Virus record (IMG/VR): IMGVR_UViG_3300005910_000004
Coordinates: 62,001-126,000 of that record
Direction: 5' to 3' (one strand)
Origin: a virus
DNA: 64,000 nt
The translations under genes were made by a program, and so were the position numbers. Of the stretch, positions 21,298 to 29,898 are shown in pieces (the stretch's first letter is position 1; every line of letters begins with the position of its first letter). The notes under the pieces are model-generated. The model had not been told where the DNA came from, did not search any database, and saw nothing but the letters and a program-made list of their open reading frames with translations.

Positions 21298-21985
21298 GAA
21301 TGATATTAATGATTACTATTATGATGTGATTGATTCTTTTACATTCGATGAATTATTGCATCTCCAGAATATTGATTATGAGGAATTTCTACTCAACTTT
21401 GAGAACGATAACCTTCAACAAAGGATCTTTAATGATTCTGGGATTCTTAGAGATACTTATGATGCTATGATGAAGTCATTGTATAAACATTCAACTGAAC
21501 CAGAAAAGTATCAAGAGCGTTCTGATATAATTTTAGCGTATACTCGTTCTATCAATGATGAAAATGCTGTTATATATCACTTCATTAATAAAAGTAGATT
21601 ACAGAAAACTGGATGGTTGAAAAATTGGTCATTACTTGCTATTAAGGTTATCATTGAACATCTTGAATATATATCACAGGGTTATAAAATTCGACATGGG
21701 GATTGGCATGTAAGATATGCTTGTCCGTGTGATATATTTTTTAAGAGACACCTGTGGGATGATAAACAAGATAAGTGTGTTGATTCGAAGGAATTTTATA
21801 GATGTTGTCCTCAGTGTGGAAGAGACACAAATATTTGGACATTTGCATCTGTAAGGTTATGTTATTTATTTAGACCACCTAAAATTTCAAGGATTTTTAA
21901 AATTAAAAGTATAGTTGATGAAGTAGAAATGGGATTGGAAGTATCTAAATTTAAGATAAGTTCGCCAGTTATACGTGGTGATTGA
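21251..21985 (+). CDS. Hypothetical protein with zinc-ribbon segment (244 aa)
   Basis: The ATG lies 47 bases inside the upstream gene. The N-terminal half is acidic and helical. CPCDIFFKRHLWDDKQDKC (about 157-175) and RCCPQCGRD (about 183-191) give a likely zinc site. The C-terminus is basic. I do not recognise the family. Confidence 0.65.
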   Translation: MSELKTEEQKDEKTIKNDINDYYYDVIDSFTFDELLHLQNIDYEEFLLNFENDNLQQRIFNDSGILRDTYDAMMKSLYKHSTEPEKYQERSDIILAYTRSINDENAVIYHFINKSRLQKTGWLKNWSLLAIKVIIEHLEYISQGYKIRHGDWHVRYACPCDIFFKRHLWDDKQDKCVDSKEFYRCCPQCGRDTNIWTFASVRLCYLFRPPKISRIFKIKSIVDEVEMGLEVSKFKISSPVIRGD

Positions 21986-22009
21986 TTGTTAATTTAAAAA
22001 GATAATAAA

Positions 22010-22813
22010 ATGAGTAGATCAAAAATTTCGCATGAAAGATTTTACATTTATGCGTTATGTGATCCAACTAAGCCTGTAGTTGATATAGTTGATGATATTA
22101 ATTTTAATTTTGAGCCATTTTATATCGGGAAGGGTCAAGGATGGAGATTTAAGGATCATATGAGGGATTGGTATTTACGATCAGATCCGAATTTACATAA
22201 AGTTAGAAAAATAAATAAAATCAAAAAAAATAAATTAAATATTATTAATATCATCATATATGATAATTTAACAGAAGTTGAATCTTTTAAACTTGAAAAA
22301 TTATTTATTAGAATGATCGGTCGGTGTGATTTAAAAACAGGACCATTGGTGAATTTGACTGATGGCGGTGATGGTGTATCCGGTTGGAAATGGACAGATG
22401 AGCGACGGGATCGTCAGAGAATATTGAGTAGTGGTCAAAATAATCCCGGATCTTCCTCGAATATGACAAAAGAACAAAGATTGGACAAAGCAAAAAAAGC
22501 AGCACATACTATTAAAAAGTATGGTCTTTTAAAAGGGGAAAATCATCCATTATATGGGAAGCATAGAACTAGAGAAACTAGAGAAAGAATTAAAAATAAT
22601 CATTCAGATTTTAATGGATTAAAAAACCCAAATAGGAAAAGATGGATCTTATCTGATCCATATGGGATTATTTTTGACGTTATAGAGAATAAAATGAAAT
22701 TTTGTATAGATCATGATCTTAGGATGGATTTATTAACAAAATATATTGGACACCCGATACCATTGAAATTTAAAAATCATGGATGGTGTTTATTAGAAAG
22801 TAAATCATTTTAA
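22010..22813 (+). CDS. GIY-YIG homing endonuclease with NUMOD3 motifs (267 aa)
   Basis: The N-terminal domain has RFYIYALCDPTKP and FEPFYIGKGQGWRFKDHMRD, the GIY-YIG core with its Arg. KTGPLVNLTDGGDGVSGWKW links to NUMOD3-like GENHPLYGKHRTRETRERIK. It is homologous in layout to the 17956 enzyme and shares the tail pattern LSDPYGIIFDVIENKMKFC. It sits between an unknown gene and a phosphoesterase gene, probably as an independent mobile gene. Confidence 0.85.
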   Translation: MSRSKISHERFYIYALCDPTKPVVDIVDDINFNFEPFYIGKGQGWRFKDHMRDWYLRSDPNLHKVRKINKIKKNKLNIINIIIYDNLTEVESFKLEKLFIRMIGRCDLKTGPLVNLTDGGDGVSGWKWTDERRDRQRILSSGQNNPGSSSNMTKEQRLDKAKKAAHTIKKYGLLKGENHPLYGKHRTRETRERIKNNHSDFNGLKNPNRKRWILSDPYGIIFDVIENKMKFCIDHDLRMDLLTKYIGHPIPLKFKNHGWCLLESKSF

Positions 22814-22829
22814 TAAAGGTGGTGGATAT

Positions 22830-23537
22830 ATGAATAAGGTATTTGTGACAGGGGATGTACATGGGGATCATGATATTAGAAAATTATCATCTAAGCAATG
22901 GCCCGAAGGTAAAAAATTGGACCGTGATGATTATTTGATTGTAGCCGGTGATATGGGTATATTATGGTCTAATGTTGAAGATTCTCATGAAAAACATTTA
23001 AAACAATGGTATGGTAAAAAGAAACCATGGACAACTTTATTTGTGGATGGAAATCATGAATGTCATACTCGTTTAAACAATCTTCCAACTGAACATATGT
23101 TTGGTGGGTTAGTTGGGAAGGTTTACGATAATATTTATCATTTACGTCGCGGTGAGGTTTACACTATCCATGGCAAGAAATTCTTTGTTATGGGTGGTGC
23201 AACTAGTTGGGATAGGGCATATCGAATAACTGGAATTAGTTGGTGGGAAGAAGAAATCCCTAGTTATGCTCAATTTGATTATGGTATTGAAAATTTAGAT
23301 AAATGTAAATGGGAAGTTGATTATGTGATATCTCACACAATGCCAGAAGATGTGATTCCTGTATTTGGATTTGGTATGAAAAATTATAAAAATATCAACT
23401 CATGTCCTGTTGCTAAATACTTGAACCATATCGCATTAAATCTTAAATTCAAGGAATGGTATTTTGGCCATTTTCATGATGACAAAACACAGGGCAAATA
23501 TCACCTATTATACGATGACATTCAACAAATAATTTAA
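22830..23537 (+). CDS. Calcineurin-like metallophosphoesterase (235 aa)
   Basis: The five metallophosphoesterase motifs are visible: TGDVHGD (8-14), VAGDMG (about 46-51), FVDGNHECH (about 74-82), SHTMPED (about 170) and GHFHDD (near the C-terminus). A two-metal active site is therefore expected. The family cleaves phosphomonoesters or diesters and the substrate cannot be read from sequence. A GGTGG ribosome site precedes the ATG. Confidence 0.9.
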   Translation: MNKVFVTGDVHGDHDIRKLSSKQWPEGKKLDRDDYLIVAGDMGILWSNVEDSHEKHLKQWYGKKKPWTTLFVDGNHECHTRLNNLPTEHMFGGLVGKVYDNIYHLRRGEVYTIHGKKFFVMGGATSWDRAYRITGISWWEEEIPSYAQFDYGIENLDKCKWEVDYVISHTMPEDVIPVFGFGMKNYKNINSCPVAKYLNHIALNLKFKEWYFGHFHDDKTQGKYHLLYDDIQQII

Positions 23538-23613
23538 GTTTGAATGGATTATATTTATTAAATATATTAAATTGTGAATAGGAAATTTTGCTTAAAACTA
23601 CGAAAGGAGTAAA

Positions 23614-23625
23614 ATGAAACGATGA
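23614..23625 (+). CDS. Three-codon leader ORF (Met-Lys-Arg)
   Basis: A perfect AAAGGAG lies just upstream of ATG AAA CGA TGA, and the TGA overlaps the ATG of the next gene (ATGA at 23622). The ribosome site is spaced for this mini-ORF and is rather distant for the downstream start, suggesting translation by re-initiation. Confidence 0.35.
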   Translation: MKR

Positions 23626-23945
23626 AGAAATTCAGACCAAGTTGGGCCAAGCTATTTATTATTATTATAATAGTTATAGCGGCCTCTGCTATGAGTCACG
23701 TGGGGGACAAATGGACAGTGCCATTACAAAATGACACTACTCTAGCTCAAATGAATGGCGGTGACATTGAGATGGTAGCCATGCATAGCACAAATAGTTT
23801 CTTGACGAGTGTCAGGGATTATATTTGGCCAACATCTTTATTTTTATGCTTTATCATTTTCGCGTGTGAAGGTGTGCGAGCATTTAAATTTTTTACAGAA
23901 GAAGAAAAAACCACAAACCAAAACAAAAACCCAAAAGAAGATTAA
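23622..23945 (+). CDS. Membrane protein with two hydrophobic segments (107 aa)
   Basis: The N-terminal segment LFIIIIIVIAASAMSHVG (about 11-28) and a second, WPTSLFLCFIIFACEGVRAF (about 69-88), are likely transmembrane. The loop between is probably outside the inner membrane and the Lys/Asn/Glu-rich tail cytoplasmic. It is followed at once by a lipoprotein gene, so they may act together at the envelope. No known family. Confidence 0.65.
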   Translation: MKKFRPSWAKLFIIIIIVIAASAMSHVGDKWTVPLQNDTTLAQMNGGDIEMVAMHSTNSFLTSVRDYIWPTSLFLCFIIFACEGVRAFKFFTEEEKTTNQNKNPKED

Positions 23946-23984
23946 TTGTCATCTCTTTTTAAAAACAAAGGCTACACAAAAAAT

Positions 23985-25019
23985 ATGAATAATTATTCAA
24001 AATTCTCAATTCTAATTATATTATTTATGACCATGCTTATGACCACAGGATGCTGGAGGCCATTTCCGAAACCTATAGTTGAAGAGGTAAACAATAACGA
24101 GACCGCGTTCTTGGTCCCGTTGGAAGGTGATACGTCCAAACAGGTTAAGTTTGATAGCGTTGAACATCTGGACAAATTAAAGGTGGCAACCAAACGAGTG
24201 ACTATCCCGGTTACATGGCTTAAGACAGGTCGGTTATATAATTCTGGAATCTATATTCCGAATGCTCGACTTATTAAAGTTAGTCGTACTCCGGTAGCAA
24301 GGCGTTGGACTGCTTCTGCTGATTCTGGAACATCAACGATCGCTCAGGATTTGGAAGCCGAATCAAAGGATTCAGTTGGTGTGAGTTCTGGCTTTGCCAT
24401 CACATCATATGTTACTGAAGAAGATACGGCAACATATCTATATTGGTTCCCTACTGCGGCATCTTCTTCTATGGGATTATCTGAGATAGTTGATAATCAG
24501 ATCTTTAATGCATGTCAGGCAATATACGCTACTAAGTGTTCTGAGTGGGATGTTCAGGATTTGAGGCATCATAAACCGGAAATCAGTGAAGCGATACGGG
24601 CATCGATTATTCCACAGTTTAAACTGTTGGGAATTACTATTGATCCTACACTCGGTTTGATTGGTGGATTGGTTTATGATAATCCGGATATTCAGAAAGC
24701 TATCGATGAAGTCTTTATTAGTCAGACATTGGAAGCGAAAACTGAAGCTGCCGCCCTTGCACAGATCAAACAGAATCAACTGGATCTGAGTATCGAGGCT
24801 AATGACGCTGCCAAACGCCAACTAAAAGCTGATGCCGAAGCATATGAGATAACCTCAAAAGCAAAAGCCATTTCTGCTGGTGGTGAGGGGTATCTTAAAT
24901 TGCTGGAGCTGGAAGTTGAAAAAATGAAGATTGGAAAATGGAATGGTGACGTTCCTATGGTTCAGTCTGGTGGTGGCGGTGGAGCAATGCCGATCATCCC
25001 AATTACAATTGCTAAATAA
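23985..25019 (+). CDS. SPFH/band-7-like lipoprotein (344 aa)
   Basis: The ATG at 23985 gives a lipoprotein signal peptide ending in the lipobox MTTGC; an in-frame TTG at 23946 would bury it. The mature part has a beta-rich SPFH-like domain (AFLVPLEGDTSKQVKFDS, VTIPVTWLKTG), then a helical segment with many Ala, Glu and Lys (EAKTEAAALAQIKQNQLDLS) as in prohibitin/flotillin coiled coils, and a Gly-rich end. It would be anchored in the outer or inner membrane. Phage SPFH proteins may protect the envelope or block superinfection, but that is inference. A strong terminator follows. Confidence 0.75.
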   Translation: MNNYSKFSILIILFMTMLMTTGCWRPFPKPIVEEVNNNETAFLVPLEGDTSKQVKFDSVEHLDKLKVATKRVTIPVTWLKTGRLYNSGIYIPNARLIKVSRTPVARRWTASADSGTSTIAQDLEAESKDSVGVSSGFAITSYVTEEDTATYLYWFPTAASSSMGLSEIVDNQIFNACQAIYATKCSEWDVQDLRHHKPEISEAIRASIIPQFKLLGITIDPTLGLIGGLVYDNPDIQKAIDEVFISQTLEAKTEAAALAQIKQNQLDLSIEANDAAKRQLKADAEAYEITSKAKAISAGGEGYLKLLELEVEKMKIGKWNGDVPMVQSGGGGGAMPIIPITIAK

Positions 25020-25040
25020 GAATTGATTGTTTAGTTTATA

Positions 25041-25088
25041 AAAACCCAAATCGTATTATTCTACTAGATGATGCGGTTTGGGTTTTTT
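25041..25088 (+). terminator. Intrinsic terminator after the SPFH-like gene
   Basis: AAACCCAAATCG pairs with CGGTTTGGGTTT, followed by a T-run. The stem is long and the signal clear. Confidence 0.85.
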
Positions 25089-25134
25089 CACGCCTCTCAC
25101 TTAATAAAAATCTTTTTTCTTTTAGGAGAAATTT

Positions 25135-26346
25135 ATGCCACACTTTGATTTGAAGAGAATGTTAGAAAATATTAGCTATGAGCCGCAGTTGAATTTATTG
25201 GCTCAAATTACTAAAGATGAAAAAGAAAATGGTGCTTTCGTAGATCGACGTCGATTTTTAATTAATGATCAATGGTATATCATGGTTGATTCAAGTCGAG
25301 CTAAATTAGTAATTGGATATGATTACAATTACATATTTATCAAAGAGACTGGATATTTTCAACGTTGGGGTAAGACAATTGATGATGATCCATTGTATTC
25401 ACCTATTGGTCCAGAAATTCTTGATATTGAAATCTCAATTAATGGATGTCCTAAAATTAAAGGAGAAAATTGTAAATTTTGTTATAAAAATAATACGAAT
25501 GCCCCAGCAACTAATATGACTCTTGAAACTTTTAAGACAATTATTAATAAAATACCAAGGACTTTGACTCAGGTGGCATTTGGTATTACTGGGATTCAAA
25601 CGAATCCTGATTTCATTCCTATGATGGAATATTGCCGTGAAATTGGGATTGTTCCTAATTTCACATTGTCTGGTGCTGATCTTACTGATGCTATTGCTGA
25701 GAAGGTTGCGAAAATTTCTGGGGCCCTAGCCGTGTCGGCGTATGAATCTGATAAAAATGTATGTTATAATGCTATTAAGAAGTTTACTTCTCTTGGTATG
25801 GATCAAGTAAATATTCATTTGATGGTTAGTCAAGAAACTCTTAAATTTGTATATGAAGTTCTTGAAGATCGGATGAATGATGAACGTCTAAAAGATATGC
25901 ATGCAATTGTATTTTTAGGAGTGAAACCGAAAGGTAGAGCTGCCGGTCATTTTCATTCTCTTACTAAAACACAATATGCTGAATTAGTTAAATATTGTTT
26001 GGATAAAGGATTTAATTTTGGTTTTGATAGTTGTAGTGCTCCAAAGTTTGAAGCAGCAGTTAAAGGAATGGATCTCCCAAAAGAGGTATCAAAAAAGTTT
26101 ATAGAAGCAAGTGAATCTTGTGAATCGGATATTTTCTCATCCTATATTAATGTTTATGGTGAATATTGGCATTGTTCTTTTACAGAAGGTGAACCTAATA
26201 AAGAATGTGTTGATGTATTAGCTATTGATGATTTTCTTAAAGAATTATGGTATTCAGATACTGTTTCTAATTTTCGAAATGAATTGATTTCTGGGATGAT
26301 TGACGGGTGTAGAAAATGTCCGACATTTCCCGTAATTAATGAATAG
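25135..26346 (+). CDS. Radical SAM enzyme with SPASM/twitch-like C-terminus (403 aa)
   Basis: The [4Fe-4S] site is C105-x7-C113-x2-C116 (GCPKIKGENCKFCY), an unusual spacing compared with Cx3Cx2C. A TIM-barrel region follows (TQVAFGITGIQTNPDF). The C-terminal third carries further cysteines (GFDSCSAPKF, SESCESDIFSSYINVYGEYW, HCSF, ECVDV, GCRKCPTF) laid out like SPASM/twitch domains that bind auxiliary clusters in peptide-modifying enzymes. The terminator upstream and the five SNSSSSSF-type genes directly downstream suggest a functional unit. The substrate is unknown. TTTAGGAG precedes the ATG. Confidence 0.85.
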   Translation: MPHFDLKRMLENISYEPQLNLLAQITKDEKENGAFVDRRRFLINDQWYIMVDSSRAKLVIGYDYNYIFIKETGYFQRWGKTIDDDPLYSPIGPEILDIEISINGCPKIKGENCKFCYKNNTNAPATNMTLETFKTIINKIPRTLTQVAFGITGIQTNPDFIPMMEYCREIGIVPNFTLSGADLTDAIAEKVAKISGALAVSAYESDKNVCYNAIKKFTSLGMDQVNIHLMVSQETLKFVYEVLEDRMNDERLKDMHAIVFLGVKPKGRAAGHFHSLTKTQYAELVKYCLDKGFNFGFDSCSAPKFEAAVKGMDLPKEVSKKFIEASESCESDIFSSYINVYGEYWHCSFTEGEPNKECVDVLAIDDFLKELWYSDTVSNFRNELISGMIDGCRKCPTFPVINE

Positions 26347-26462
26347 GATATAGAATGTTAGCAAAAAATCAAAAAAATATTATTTGACTCTTGGTACTAA
26401 TGATTAATTCTTCATATGATATAAGAGTACATGTAAACGAAATAATAAAGGGTATGATATAG
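26347..26462 (+). other. Intergenic stretch before the first SNSSSSSF gene
   Basis: No gene fits. It contains TTGACT near 26384 and TATGATATAAG near 26416, which resemble promoter hexamers but are too far apart to pair. GGGTATG precedes the next ATG. A start of transcription for the cluster is possible. Confidence 0.25.
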
Positions 26463-26894
26463 ATGAAAATACGAAAATCATTAGTAAGTAATTCAAGCTC
26501 AAGTAGTTTTATTATTGCTTTTGAATCTAATGAGTCCGATGCTTGTCCTGCGTGTGGGAGAAAAGATCCTGACTTACTCGAATTCATTGAACGGTGTGAA
26601 AGGACATTTAATAATACTGAATTAGACTGTGAAGGTATTCCGGAAGTTATACGAAAACTTGATGAGACTTATGATACTAGATGGGCAATTGATTCAGGGA
26701 ATACAGAAAGAGCAAAAGTTATAATTGATGAAAAACAGAAACTTATAGACGATATTACAAAAGTTTCGGATAATCATCCTAATTGGATTTTTGTAAAATG
26801 TTATGTTGATAACTATAATGATATGTTAGTTAACGTAATCGATTCCATGCAGAAAGAAAACAGATTGATTATTATTCGAGAAGAAGGATGTTAA
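26463..26894 (+). CDS. SNSSSSSF-family protein, first of cluster 1 (143 aa)
   Basis: The N-terminus is MKIRKSLVSNSSSSSFIIAF. The body that follows is not obviously related to the other family members: it has CPACGRKDPD (a zinc-knuckle-like pair, about 32-35) and a helical charged remainder. The shared leader with divergent bodies is the defining trait. I recall the leader from many unassigned bacterial and phage proteins but know of no function. It ends directly at the next start. Confidence 0.75.
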   Translation: MKIRKSLVSNSSSSSFIIAFESNESDACPACGRKDPDLLEFIERCERTFNNTELDCEGIPEVIRKLDETYDTRWAIDSGNTERAKVIIDEKQKLIDDITKVSDNHPNWIFVKCYVDNYNDMLVNVIDSMQKENRLIIIREEGC

Positions 26895-27251
26895 ATGAAA
26901 AGTAGACATGGATTTGTAAGTAATTCAAGTTCAAGTAGCTTCGTCATCAAAAATACATCTGATGGACCTTTAACTATTGCGGATTTTGTAATAGAAAATC
27001 CACAATTAGTTAAAGATTTTAATCAAGAGTATAATGCTGATTATACTCTTGGTCAGATATTGATTTCGGCAGAGGAACGAATCAATAATGGTGGTCGTGG
27101 ATGCTACTATACATTTCCAAAGAATAGTAAAAAAACTATTTCTTTCGGAGATGAGGATGGTGATTTTATCGGTATGGTATATGATTATATACTACGATCT
27201 GGTGGAAAATCAAAGAACTGGGAATGGGAATTCAAGGAGAGTCTGAGATGA
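26895..27251 (+). CDS. SNSSSSSF-family protein, second of cluster 1 (118 aa)
   Basis: The ATG is adjacent to the previous stop. The N-terminus is MKSRHGFVSNSSSSSFVIKN. The body includes RINNGGRGCYYTFPKNSKKT and an aromatic end. It overlaps the next gene's ATG by ATGA at 27248. Function unknown; possible substrate of a leader-recognising enzyme. Confidence 0.75.
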   Translation: MKSRHGFVSNSSSSSFVIKNTSDGPLTIADFVIENPQLVKDFNQEYNADYTLGQILISAEERINNGGRGCYYTFPKNSKKTISFGDEDGDFIGMVYDYILRSGGKSKNWEWEFKESLR

Positions 27252-27565
27252 AACAGAGAAATGGTTTCGTAAGTAATTCAAGTAGTGCTAGTTTTATATG
27301 TTATTGGTATGGGGATGAAAATAATGATCTTAAAAGTACTTTAACCAAGATGTTTGATTCTTGGGGCGATGGCGAAACCCAAAGTATGATAAATAAACTT
27401 ATATCTAAAACCTCCAAGGATGGAGCACCAGGAGTATATCTTACTCAGATGTGGACATCAATGTATAATGATATCCGTGATATTCCAGAATCTATGGCGT
27501 ATCTATTAACCGCATTACAAGTGAGTAATGATGAAAAATTAATCAGTTTTAAAATGGATCATTAA
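27248..27565 (+). CDS. SNSSSSSF-family protein, third of cluster 1 (105 aa)
   Basis: The start at 27248 has AAGGAGAG upstream and overlaps the preceding TGA; an in-frame ATG at 27224 would add residues before the conserved leader and is rejected. The N-terminus is MKQRNGFVSNSSSASFICYW with one Ala in the Ser run. The body is acidic and helical with no recognised domain. Confidence 0.75.
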   Translation: MKQRNGFVSNSSSASFICYWYGDENNDLKSTLTKMFDSWGDGETQSMINKLISKTSKDGAPGVYLTQMWTSMYNDIRDIPESMAYLLTALQVSNDEKLISFKMDH

Positions 27566-27567
27566 TA

Positions 27568-28245
27568 ATGAAACATAGAGAAGGATTTGTAAGTAATAGT
27601 TCAAGTAGCTCATTTATAGTAGTTTTCCCAAAAAAGCCTCAATCAGTAAAAGAAATGAAAAAGAGATTGTTTAATGGTAAAGATGGAATATTAGAATGTT
27701 ATCAAAAATCAATGTCTCATGATGAAATTTCAGATACTGTATATCGCGACTTTAAAGGGGTTTGCAAAACTACCAAAAAAAGATTAGCAAAACTATTATC
27801 AACTGAGATTGGTTGGACTGCATATAAATTAGAAAAGCAATTTATATGTGATCATAATACCAATAATGATATTGATTTTCTTAGCATCAGTGAAGGTATG
27901 ATTGATGCTATTAAAGCCAAAGCTGAAAGTGAAATAAAACACAAAAAGAAAATCGGAAAATTCTTAAAATCAAAAGGGATATCTCGCAGGTGGGATATTG
28001 ATGACCCTGATATACAAAAGGAATTGAAAATATTAGAGCAGGCTGAATACGCTGAAACATGGCCTATGATGGATATCATTCAGATCGAAGTTGACAAAGT
28101 TGCAGAGATTAAAGCTCAGGAATTTATCGACGAGCATAAAGATTGGTGGTATGGCATAGTTGAATATAGTGATGATTGTCAAACTCTATTAGAACATGGT
28201 GGTATATTTAATCGATTAGAACATATACAAATTAGCCATCATTAA
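27568..28245 (+). CDS. SNSSSSSF-family protein, fourth of cluster 1 (225 aa)
   Basis: The N-terminus is MKHREGFVSNSSSSSFIVVF. The body is long, helical and rich in Lys, Glu and Asp (HKKKIGKFLKSKGISRRWDI) with several Trp residues. No known domain. It starts 2 bases after the upstream stop, continuing the operon. Confidence 0.75.
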   Translation: MKHREGFVSNSSSSSFIVVFPKKPQSVKEMKKRLFNGKDGILECYQKSMSHDEISDTVYRDFKGVCKTTKKRLAKLLSTEIGWTAYKLEKQFICDHNTNNDIDFLSISEGMIDAIKAKAESEIKHKKKIGKFLKSKGISRRWDIDDPDIQKELKILEQAEYAETWPMMDIIQIEVDKVAEIKAQEFIDEHKDWWYGIVEYSDDCQTLLEHGGIFNRLEHIQISHH

Positions 28246-28254
28246 GGAGGAAAA

Positions 28255-28860
28255 ATGAAAGATAGGAGAGGTTTTGTGAGTAATAGCTCATCTAGTAGCT
28301 TCATTATCAGAGGGAGCTCTATTGAAGCAGTAGCATTAGCTATGCATAAACTGGTTATGTCTGATGACGAAACTGGTAAGATGACAGATGAGGCACAGAA
28401 GAAAAATGATAGATTAAAAATATTATGTAATTTAGCAGATGTACAATCTGGCGAAGCTGGAGTTGTATTCCCATCATGTAACTATGATACTTATATCTGT
28501 ATTGATGGTGATGACATATTAATTTCAACATCATGGAATCATGATTGGGATTCATGTTGGCCAAAATATACATATGTTATCCATCAGGGTGGAGGTGAAG
28601 ATTATGGTGACGATGATTCATGTATTGGACGAATGAGTGATGGTGACTTTCATAGTTTGAGAGGCGATGAACCATTAATCAAGAAAGGTCATATCAAGGC
28701 AGAACCAGGTATTAATTATAAATGCCCTAAATGTAATGATAGACCAAGAGATAAACCATGGTTATTCAATTATTATGTAGCTGGAGCTGATGGTAAAAAA
28801 TATTGTCCTTGGCACCATGTAGTTATGGAAGAGGTTACTGTAGAGATAGAAAAAGAATAG
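28255..28860 (+). CDS. SNSSSSSF-family protein, fifth of cluster 1 (201 aa)
   Basis: GGAGG precedes the ATG. The N-terminus is MKDRRGFVSNSSSSSFIIRG. The body has a central beta-rich Trp/Asp segment (WNHDWDSCWPKYTYVIHQGG) and a C-terminal zinc-ribbon-like YKCPKCNDRPRDKPW. It is the last gene before the minus-strand gene. Confidence 0.75.
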   Translation: MKDRRGFVSNSSSSSFIIRGSSIEAVALAMHKLVMSDDETGKMTDEAQKKNDRLKILCNLADVQSGEAGVVFPSCNYDTYICIDGDDILISTSWNHDWDSCWPKYTYVIHQGGGEDYGDDDSCIGRMSDGDFHSLRGDEPLIKKGHIKAEPGINYKCPKCNDRPRDKPWLFNYYVAGADGKKYCPWHHVVMEEVTVEIEKE

Positions 28861-28904
28861 TTTATGGTTCTTTAAAGAGGGTGGAATGTGGATAAGGCTA
28901 AATA

Positions 28905-29618
28905 CTAAGACTTGTTCCTTTTCACCCTTTTAAGTCCATTTTTAGGATCATCAGAAATTAAAAATTCCTTGGTCAATGAATACTTTGCTATATGTAAAGA
29001 TCTATCATACATTGGTGATAAATCAAAATTTATTGTATTTACCTTTCGATTTTTTCGATTGACTGTATATATTATTTTAGATTCTCCGTTTAAAGATTCA
29101 ACTTTATCTTCTAAGAGAAGTTGGATCTTTAATCGGAGAATGTTTATATTTTGAGTTTTATTTACTTGGCCAATATAATGTAAACCTTTATCACTAGACA
29201 TGATCAATTCATATTTTCCATGGAACTCTGACATTAGAATTTTTGAAGTTTCAATAGCATGTTTCATTGTTAGATTAGATCCCAGATCAATATCAATTAC
29301 AAAGTAATTTGTCATTTTTGGTTGTTCAACATATATTGAATTAACTCGACCATGTATGATTTGTTCAAAATTAGATTTAGTAAGATAAATTGGTTTCCCA
29401 TTAATTTTACGTCTTATGACTGAACTTGATTCATTGACTCTGATTCTAAATGCGACTTGACGATTTCCGATCCATTTCAAGATGTTATCTTTATTATGGA
29501 TATAATAATCATAAACATCAATCTCTCGCAAACCTTGGGGATAGTATTTATTTTTGATGATTACATCAAAAGGATTATTTGGAAACGACTCGTTTAAAAA
29601 ATTATGTATAGCTTTCAT
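28905..29618 (-). CDS. Archaeo-eukaryotic primase-like (LigD-Pol/PrimPol-like) protein (237 aa)
   Basis: This is the only convincing minus-strand gene. The core motifs of the archaeo-eukaryotic primase fold are present: motif I FVIDIDLG (D109, D111), motif II MSSDKGLHYIG (S141, H147) and motif III TINFDLSPMYDRSLH (D199), with the following Arg/His segment RSLHIAKYSL. An N-terminal beta region (YYPQGLREIDVYDYYI) is also LigD-Pol-like. It would bind NTPs/dNTPs and divalent metal. No helicase or ligase domain is fused. On the minus strand the start is preceded by an AGGGA site. Priming, end-repair or gap-filling are possible. Confidence 0.68.
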   Translation of the reverse strand: MKAIHNFLNESFPNNPFDVIIKNKYYPQGLREIDVYDYYIHNKDNILKWIGNRQVAFRIRVNESSSVIRRKINGKPIYLTKSNFEQIIHGRVNSIYVEQPKMTNYFVIDIDLGSNLTMKHAIETSKILMSEFHGKYELIMSSDKGLHYIGQVNKTQNINILRLKIQLLLEDKVESLNGESKIIYTVNRKNRKVNTINFDLSPMYDRSLHIAKYSLTKEFLISDDPKNGLKRVKRNKS

Positions 29619-29721
29619 ATTATTTAGTTCCCTATTCTATAGATGAGAACTTGAGGAATTCCAAAACGATTATATTTACATTTAATCTTTTTTCATCGGA
29701 AAAAATTAAAAGGAGATCTAT

Positions 29722-29898
29722 ATGAAAATAATTATATTAAGTTTATTATTGGTATGTTCATCATGTCAATTTACACCAACACCACCATTAGATAATATTA
29801 ATCCTCAATTGAACGATGATAATTTTGAAGATTATAATCCATGGTGGAAAACAAACAAAATATTTACAGGAGATTGCAGTGTTCGGATTCATAATTAA
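29722..29898 (+). CDS. Small lipoprotein (58 aa)
   Basis: AAAAGGAG precedes the ATG. MKIIILSLLLVCSSCQ is a compact lipoprotein signal with lipobox VCSSC. The mature part is Pro/Asn/Asp-rich and short. Its 3' end overlaps the start of the papain-like gene in another frame (20 bases), so the two are coupled or derived from one frameshifted gene. Confidence 0.6.
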   Translation: MKIIILSLLLVCSSCQFTPTPPLDNINPQLNDDNFEDYNPWWKTNKIFTGDCSVRIHN

